A stretch of 64,000 bases of DNA, taken from Musa acuminata AAA Group. Taxonomy: Eukaryota > Streptophyta > Magnoliopsida > Zingiberales > Musaceae. The notes beneath the pieces were generated by a model. It saw only the letters and a list, made by a program, of their open reading frames with translations. It was not told the origin of the DNA and did no database searches. Position numbers and translations under genes: made by a program. The DNA is taken from positions 13,821,001-13,885,000 of the forward strand of contig NC_088340.1 of the NCBI RefSeq assembly GCF_036884655.1, read 5' to 3'. Shown in pieces: positions 21,501 through 30,500 of the stretch (within the stretch, counting starts at the first letter, position 1; each line of letters begins with the position of its first letter).

Positions 21501-24500
21501 AAGGATATCGGAGTTGCGGAGTCAACTGGCCGATTGGGCAATAGGCCGCAGGAGAGGACGATGCGCCGAAGAATCAGACGAAGCGTCGAGGGACCAATGA
21601 CATGCCGGACAACTTGGTTAATTGCTTAGGATTAATTGTCTCAATCGAAGTTTTGTTTTAAGTGTGCAGGATTAACTACGATGAAAGATAGACAAGCAGC
21701 AGGAGTTGCGCCGGAGTCAAGTTCATGATCACGTTGGGAGTTCGAGAGTTCGACGGAAGTACGGACGGTCGTCGGAGGTTCTGTGAGAACAGATCTGAGA
21801 AGTCCAGAAGCTTGCCAAGCGAAGCTCGTCGGAACTCGCCAAGTGGATCGTCGCAAAGTCCAGGAGTTTGCCGGAAGTCCGCAGAAGCATCACCGAGGGT
21901 TCATCGGATGATCGACGGAAGTTCGCCGGAAACTCGCCGGAAGAAGCGATTGACGTACCGAAGCAAAGCTGCAGAAATTGTCTTAGATTTAATCGTAGTT
22001 AGCACGGTGATTAAGTTAGAAATGGGAGGTGATCCCATTAGCTTAATCCTGGGGCAATTGGGCCCCTGAAGAACTCAAGTTGGGTCGAATGGTTCAACCC
22101 ATTCGAACCCAAGTAGCTGTGGGAGGTGCAACCGCCCAGGCAGGGAGGTGCCACTGCCCAGGCTAAGTCTCCCAGCGAGACTGGGCGGTGCAACCGCCCC
22201 AGCCAAGAGGTGCAACCGCCCAGGGCTCAGTCTCTAAGCGAGACTGGGCGGTGCAACCTCCTCTGTCAAGCGGTAGCACCGCCTGAGCTCAAGTTTCGAG
22301 CTCTGCCTGGTGATGCAATCACCGAGCTCAGTCTTCGAGCTCTGGAAGAGAAGTACGACCTCTCTGGCCAGGAGATGCACAGCCTAAGCTCAGTCTTCGA
22401 GCTCTGGCAGAGAGGTGCAACCACCTCTGGCAGAGAGGTCCAACCACCTCTGGCAGAAAGGGGCGATCACCTCTGGCAGAGAAGAGAAACTTCTCTGGTC
22501 AGGAGATGCACCGCCTGAGCTCGGTCTTCGAGCTCTGGCAGGAAGGTGCAACCACCCCTGACAGAGAAGGTGGAACCGTCCGAGCTCAGTCTTCGAGCTC
22601 TGCCAGGCGGTGCCACCTCTCCAGTCGAGAGGTGCAACCGCCTGAGCTCAGACTTTGAGCTCTGCCAGGCGGTGCCACCTCTCCAGTCAAGAGGTGCAAC
22701 CGCCTGATCCCGGAATTCCGGGATTTGATCGTTTTGAGCTCGAAATTTGAATTGGGTTGGGGCCTATAAATACCCCACCCATTCAGCACTGAAAAGATAC
22801 AGACCTACACCGAAATCTTGATCTTTTCTGTGATTCTAAGAGCTCAAAAGTGTTGTAAAGCCTTTAAGTCTCCTCCTTCTGTTCTTCAAGTTTTCAGTTG
22901 TAAAGTGAGGAGAGAAAGGTCTGTAAAGGTTGTCTCCTGAGCCTGTCAAAAGGAGAGAAACTGTAAAAGGGAAGTTTGGCCTTCGCCTATTGAAGGAAGG
23001 CCCCTAGTTGACGTCGGCAACCTCGTCGGTGGAGGAAGCCAAAAGTGGAGTAGGTCAAGGCTGACCGAACCACTCTAAATCTCTGGTTTGCGTTTATTTT
23101 TGAGCACTTTATCATTACTGCAAACCTCCTCCATTACTACTGCTCTCTGCGCTCTCACGAACAAGTTCTAAGTGCTGTTCTTCCGAATCTGCATTCAGAC
23201 GTAAATTCGTATTTTCGTACATTACAGTTTACGTTTACGTTTGATTCTGCAGAACTGTTTTCCGTGCTTTTACGAAAGAGTTTCTTTGCAGTTTACACTT
23301 ACATTTTGATCCTATTGATAACTGCAAACTGTCCTCTACAATTTTACGAACGAGTTTCAACATTTAGACGTAAAACTGCATTTAGACGTAAATCGGCTTT
23401 CCTCTCACAATCATCAGTTCTCAGTTCACGTTTACGTCTTGATTTCAACTGCATACTGCCTTCTGCGAGTATACAAACGAGTTTCAAAGTTTAGACGTAA
23501 ATCTGCGTTTAGACGTAAATCTGCGTTTAGACGTAAAACTGCGTTTAGACGTAAATCTGAGTTTAGACGTAAACTGCGCTTAGACGCAAAACTGCGCTTA
23601 GACGCAAACTGTGTTTAGACGCAAACTGCGCTTAGACGCAAACTGTGTTTAGACGCAAACTGCGCGTAGACGCAATCTGCGCTTAGACGCAAACTGCACT
23701 TAGATACAAACTGAGAATTAGCTTTTGCATCATAATAGCTTTTATTGAACGAACGCAGCTTTTGGTTTTTAATCACTGTAAGATTTCTGCTGCACTAATT
23801 CACCCCCCCCCCCTCTTAGTGCTCTCGATCCTAACAGTTGACAGATAAAGAGTTGATTGTATCATTGAGAGTTGATTGAGACAAGCAAAATTTCCTTGTC
23901 TCAATGATAGTTGTCTCAATGACATGTTGATTATAATACATTGTTATATTTATCTGGGAAGCCACATGTCAACATGTACAATCCTTAAAGGATATTTGAC
24001 TGTGAACTCTATCAGGTTTATAAAAGATTGGATTAGTTTTTTGAACTACAGATTAATGAGAGACTTGCATACAATTATGTTTAAATATCTTTGAAGTTAA
24101 AACATTTGACGTGGATATTATCTTTAAGGTGCCTTGATGAGCAGGTACCTAGAAACGGTTCAAGCATAAAAATGATACTTTGATGAAGCTTTTAGATCTT
24201 GATAGTGTGACAGAAACATGAATGTGAATTTTATACACTTATGACTTTGTTTGAACTTTGGAATTTAAGTTTAGTTCGTCACACATGATTTATGGACTTC
24301 AACTTGTTATGGCCAACATGAAAAGTGGTACATTGTTTATTGCGATTGCCACTTCAGAAAAAAGTTTCGGCTTATGAACTGTATATGCACGTGAAATGTG
24401 TCTTTGTGTTGTAGAATATACCTTCTATTTCAAATTGAAGAAACCCTCTTGAATAGGGACTAAAGAACATGAGCATTTGGAGAGGTTGTACAAACTGGAT

Positions 24501-27500
24501 CCGGAAGAACTGTTAGGAATGGTTCCTTTTACTAACACTCTTTCTAGTTCAAGGAAGAGAAGAAACATTCAAAGTTATGAACTAACAAGTAACAATTAAG
24601 TTCTACTAATTGAACTAAATTTTTGCATAAAAGAGGAGAAGACAATCCAGTAGCATGCCCTCTTGGTGTTATGTGACACATATACGGACTACCATTTACT
24701 AGTGGAGCTAAGTTGTATCTATGGGCTGCCCCCCCCCCCCCCCCCCTCCCCACCTTTTTTTGTCTGTTTAGGAATCCTTTTCAGAGCCAAATACCAATCT
24801 TCTCCCTTCCAAATCCATTGTCATTACTGCCTGAACTATCTATAAGCTGTAAACATGCATCGTGAAGTATCCAATCCCATTTCAGGCCTTATACAGGACA
24901 AGTCCAGCCTGTAAGGTAACAGCTGAACTGCTGTGGCAGCCCAATGAGAGCCAAAAGATCTTGGCTGGTCTGGTCTAGGCTTGAGTTGGATTGAGGTTGA
25001 GCCCTGTCCACTCCATAATAAACTGTATGGTTGGGTACTCAGATTTTGTTCCATTTAATTTTCTGGCCGCTCTTAGTTAGATATGAGCTTGTATAGTAGG
25101 AAATGGGAGACTCATATCGAGGAGCTTTTCAGGTGATATTTGATGTAAAATAAGTTCTGGATCCAGAGTTGTACTGTGATGATTTGGTTTTCAGTTGAAC
25201 TGAAGGTCAGCTTGCAATACTATCATACTGTATATGGATGCAACAATCAGATTGCACGATTTAAGTTTGACTTGGATAAAAAGACAGGAGTTCCTTAGGC
25301 GACTTTTCAACTGGTGTTTCCTATGATCTCTACAACAACCTTTGAAAATAATATGATGTATAGTAAAAAATGGATCTCCTAGCAACATGGAGAATTGTTG
25401 CAATCCATATTCCAGCTATTGGCCATCAATGTTATCCTACTTATTATCCTTATCTCACTAGAATTGTAAGAGCCCCTCAATTAGAACAATAAAGACTTCA
25501 GAGATGTCTTTTAGTATTAATTGATTTTTTATCAGAAGCAAAGAACATTGTCTCCATATCTTCAGCAATTGTTGTATCATGAAGCCCAAGAACAATTTTA
25601 TATAGCTTTTTTTTCTCAATTTGATTTTCCAATGCCCAAGGATTTACTTTTATTTATTGGTTCCTTATTGATCATTAGAGAGACTAGTACGGCGCCTCAA
25701 TCTAGTTTGGCAATATTGTGGTATACGGAAAAAGCAATGCAACCAAAGCTAAGAAAAAAGGGAAAGAAAAGATTTGGATTGAGGTTGAGCCCTGTCCACT
25801 CCATAATAAAAACTGTATTGTTGGGTACTCAGATTTTGTTCCATTTAATTTGCTGGCCGCTCTTAGTTAGATATGAGCTTGTATAGTAGGAAATGGGAGA
25901 CTCATATCGAGGAGCTTTTCGGGTGATATTTGATGTAAAATAAGTTCTGGATCCAGAGTTGTACTGTGATGATTTGGTTTTCAGTTGAATTGAAGGTCAG
26001 CTTGCAGTACTATCATAATGTACACAAATCAGTGATTTAAAAAGCTCTAGGCGCTAAAAGGCGCCAAGGTCCAAAAACGCTCGAGGCGCTAGGCGCTCGC
26101 CCGAGCGAAGCGAGGCGCTAAAATATAAAAATATATAATATAATTAATAAATATAATTATTTAAAATTTTAAATTAAAATATGCTATTAAATTAAGAAAA
26201 CCTATTAATAGTATTGAAAATTAATAATTTCAAATAAACCTAACAATATTAAGAGTATACAGTATACTGTTAACAGTATACTGTATACTGTTAACAAAAG
26301 GAGAAGAAGGAAGTGTAAGGGGGTGCCGAGCCTGCTGACTGAGAAAAGAGGAAGCGGCAGTGGCAGCGGAGTGTAAGGAGGCAACGACGACAGCGGCGAG
26401 CAGCGGGAGGCGCGAGCGGCGACAGCGGCAGCATTTGCGAGCAGCGACAGCAGCGGGAGCAGGAGCAGGAGCGGCGACAGAGGCAGCGTTTGTGAGCAGC
26501 GACAGCGACAGCGGGAGCAGGAGCGGCGAGCAGCGGGAGGCGCGAGCGACGACAGAGGCAGCGTTTGTGAGTAGCGACAGCGGCGATCAGCAGGAGCGGC
26601 GAGCGGCAACAGAGATAGTGTTTGTGAGCAGCGACAGCAGCGAGATCGGGATCGGGAGCGGTAGCGGCGAGGGTTAGGGTTGGGTTCTCACTTATATCGA
26701 TTTTAGTTGGTTCGATTGAACCAACTAACCATCAGAGACCGAACCAGGACCGAACCAGATTTAAAATCCTGGTTCGGTCGCCTTGGTTAACCCAGGCACT
26801 CACTCGAAGCGCCCAGCGCCTGGGCTCGGGCGAGCGCCCAGGCGGCGCCTGTTTGAAGCGCGCCGCCTAGGAGATTAGCGTGGTGCTCGGGCCTCGCCTC
26901 GCCTCGCTCGAGCGCCTTTTTAAATCACTGACACAGATGCAACAATCAGATTGCAGGATTTAAGTTTGACTTGGATAAAAAGACAGGAGTTCCTTAGGCG
27001 ACTTTTCAACTGGTGTTTCCTATGATCTCTACAACAACCATTGAAAATAATATGATGTATAGTAAAAAATGGATCTCCAAGTGACATGGAGAATTGTTGC
27101 AATCCATATTCCAGATATTGACCTTCAATGTTATCCTACTTATTATCCTTATCTCACTAGAATTGTAAGAGCCCCTCAATTAGAACAATAAAGACTTCAG
27201 AGATGTCTTTTAGTACTAATTGATTTTTTATCAGAAGCGAAGAACATTATGTCTCCATATCTTCAGCAATTGTTGTATCATGAAGCCCAAGAACAATTTT
27301 ATATAGCTTTTTTTTTCTCAATTTGATTTTCCAATGCCCAAGGATTTACTTTTATTTATTGGTTCCTTATTGATCATTAGAGTGACTAGTACGGCGCGTC
27401 AATCCAGTTTGGCAATATTGTGGTATACGGAAAAAGCAATGCAACCAAAGCTAAGAAAAAAGGGAAAGAAAAGAAATGTCTCAATTGTCTCTGCTAAGAT

Positions 27501-30500
27501 ACTAGTGTCTAGTCAGATATCTAGTGTTTGGCCAAAGCATTTATATTTTAACTGACAGATGTGTCCTTGTCTGGGCTTGGACTTGGTAATATCCAGCATC
27601 ATTGAAATTCCATGAAATACAATTCCTTTTCATTTTCTGATCTAAATATATTGGGCAGTTTCTTTTTCTGTATGTATCTTCACTGCACTGCAACTAATAG
27701 TGCTTGGACCAAATCATTTCTAAGAGGGTATACTTTGCACGCAACTTTAGGGACATGTATATTGTATTTATCTTTTTTATTTTGATGGTCCTCCAGTACT
27801 TGGATAACTACATGTCTTTTCTCACTTATTACTTAACATTTTAACTGGTTCTGTTTCAGTTCATTGATGATGAATTGCTCATATCTTCATATCCTTATCT
27901 ATAAATGAACCTTTTTCCTGATTTTTTTTTCAGAGATTCCAACCTATGGAGTTGTGCTGTTTATTTTGATTGTTTTTGGTGTATTCCCAACTATCAGCTC
28001 CAAGTAAGCTTCTTTATCATGATTTATGATAATTTTCCAGAAACACATTTTTGGTACTTTTAGTTGTGATTATACTAATTAGTTCTAACCAAAAACAAAT
28101 GTGCTTTCTCATAACTTATGCTTTCGCAATCTTGCTGTTAAATTTACCATTAAGATAGTTATTGCTCAGTAATTTCTATTAAATTAATAAATTTATGCTT
28201 GAAATTTAATTTAGCAGTTTCTTGAGCTCACAAAAGTCCTTGTTGGATCATAGTGAGCAACAGATGCGTAGCTTTCCTGTTGTTAAGGAGTGAAGCAAAA
28301 TTAAGGAGCATTGGTTGATGAAAATCATTTTTTGCAGATACGTGACATGTCAAGTCAATGCCTGTTGATGGATATGCATGCTTGATTGAGCTTATAAAGA
28401 TTTTCTCTAATTATCTAGCAAGAGTTAATAATAGTAATTACATCTGATTTTGTTTCTGTCAAATCAGAAAATTATGTTATATTTTTGTTAATTACCCACT
28501 AACCCTTTCTTTGATGTTGATGTCCCAAGTTGGGATGATTTAAGTTATTCACACCACATATTCTGGCTTGAATTGTAATGTAAGATTCTTAATTGGTTTT
28601 AAAGAGATTCTTGAGTATACACTGGTGATATATCGATTATGTAGCATATCCATTTTAAATATATAGTTACTGAAAAAAAATTCAGCCAACCTATCAACAA
28701 ATTGTATGGTGGGGCAAGTTGCAGTCTCTTTTGGTAATGGTTGAAATTTTATTGTATGTTATTTCTGCAGCATTAGCAATGTCCGCAAGGTTGTCCAAGC
28801 AAGAAAAGGAAGCATGTTGCTCGCACTAGCAATGGTAATTTCTATTTACAAATTCCACCATCTCACATTATCAAGATTTTTTGATGAACTTATTTGTTCT
28901 TGCCAGATATTTCCTTTCGTTGTGCTGATGACTGGAGTTCTTATCTGGTTTGAATACAATGAAACTAACTATTTGGATACTGTTCCACGAGCTGTAATTT
29001 TGTAAAATGTTGTTGAGAGAGATCTTTGTCTGTGCAGGTCATACTTATCTCCTTCAGATGTTATGTGCAACCATCCACATTTGCTTATAGTTGGAACAGG
29101 ATTTGCATTTGGTTTTCTTGTGGTAAGATTGCTAACCACTGAACTTGCTAACTGTTGAGCGATCAATCTACTTTAAGAATTTGTGTGTTTGTGCTTGGTG
29201 TACTATTTGGTAGCGCTATTGTGAAGCTCAAATCTTAGACATGGTTGGAACCTAGACTGCCTATCTAAGGTTTCATGGCACAGACAAAGGAAACAGCATT
29301 TACCTTTGATATATTTCTGGTTCCTTAGTTCAACAGTGGGCAGTAGATAGATATGTGCCTGGAATCTGATGGAACTTGTGGATCTTAGTTATTTGCTTAA
29401 TTGTTTTCAAGACAAGCTATTTTATACCACAAAGCTACAATTTCTTTGGATCTTGCATTTGTAATTAAGTTGAATTCTTCTTTTTATGATGATGATGGTA
29501 CTACTGTTTGTTAAACCATTCTCCCCCCTTCAACTTGTCTCTTCATTTCCCATTTTGTTATATATAGCATGGGTGGTTATTTTAGTACCACTAGGCTGCT
29601 TTGGGCTGAGGGGCATGTGAATACAACATCAAGTTTGCAAGAGCATGTTGCTCGCTGAACGTTGTGCCACCAAACTGAATTCTATCAGACCTAAAATATG
29701 GACTTGCAACCTATGTAGCGATTATTGTTCGATGGTCAAGAAAGGTTGATTGGAGCAGGGAAATTTATTCCAAAATGATTGTACTATTTATATGTGAGGC
29801 AGACTGTCGATGTAGATGGTAGTTATCTTATTTGTGGCCATTTATTCTCCTGGAAGATCTAGTTCTTTTGATGGGTAGTCGGTCAGAAGTATCAGTCAAA
29901 AGTGAGCTAAGATGATATAAGGTAGAAACAGGAAATTTGAGCTTATTTTAGCAAGCTGAAGAAAGCAGTGATTAAGACCTCAAGATAACTCTTTAGATTA
30001 CTCAGTTCTGTAGATTTTGCATAGACAGAGTGTGCTATCTGTGTGGTAGTTATCTACCAGAAATATATGAAGGCATTGTCTGAGACTTTTTAATAACCAT
30101 CATATTCATGGGAAGAGTTGGAGCTGAGAATCATGGGAAGAGTTGCAAATGGCAAGAACTTATCTGTGGACCAAAACCAGTCCATGCCAATTGATTTACT
30201 TCAAATGCTTATTATATCGATACAAATCATCTATTGAATATACAACATGGACCTGTCATTTACAGTATGACGTGCATTTATTATTGTGCAACCATTTATG
30301 TTAATCTTTCATTCATCACAGAATTTGGTGACACTTACTAGGAGATCCTGTTGCATTCATTTTCACAATGGATGACATGTTTTATAATCAAACATCATGA
30401 CAATGACAGAAATTGGTAATGATAACTATACAATTATAGCATATTAAGGGAGTTGTGATCATGGAGTTGCAATAATTGAATTTATGAGTAAGACCATTGT

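Larger units (their letters stand above)
15264..23836 (+). mobile_element. Young gag-only Sirevirus-like copia retrotransposon B
   Basis: A complete element of 8573 bp with LTRs 15264-17834 and 21264-23836 and a perfect 5-bp target duplication GTTGA (15259-15263, 23837-23841). The LTRs start TGTTGAATC and end CCTAACA. An initiator-Met primer site (17837-17848) and a polypurine tract AAAAAGGGGGAGA before the 3' LTR are present. Extra GACAAAGGGGGAGA-type tracts occur at about 20403 and 21036; multiple such tracts are known for the Sirevirus lineage of copia. The internal 3.4 kb codes only a gag-type protein (17885-18796), followed by AT-rich non-coding DNA; pol is absent. I count about seven substitutions plus a C-run length change between the LTRs. 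The element must rely on another element's pol. It sits in an AAPT intron in gene orientation. Confidence 0.92.

Noticed and set aside
26205..26677. Ser/Arg/Ala/Leu-rich frames of 105-134 aa on both strands
   Set aside because: Translations of the GCGGCGAGCAGC-like core of element H; no transposase motif.
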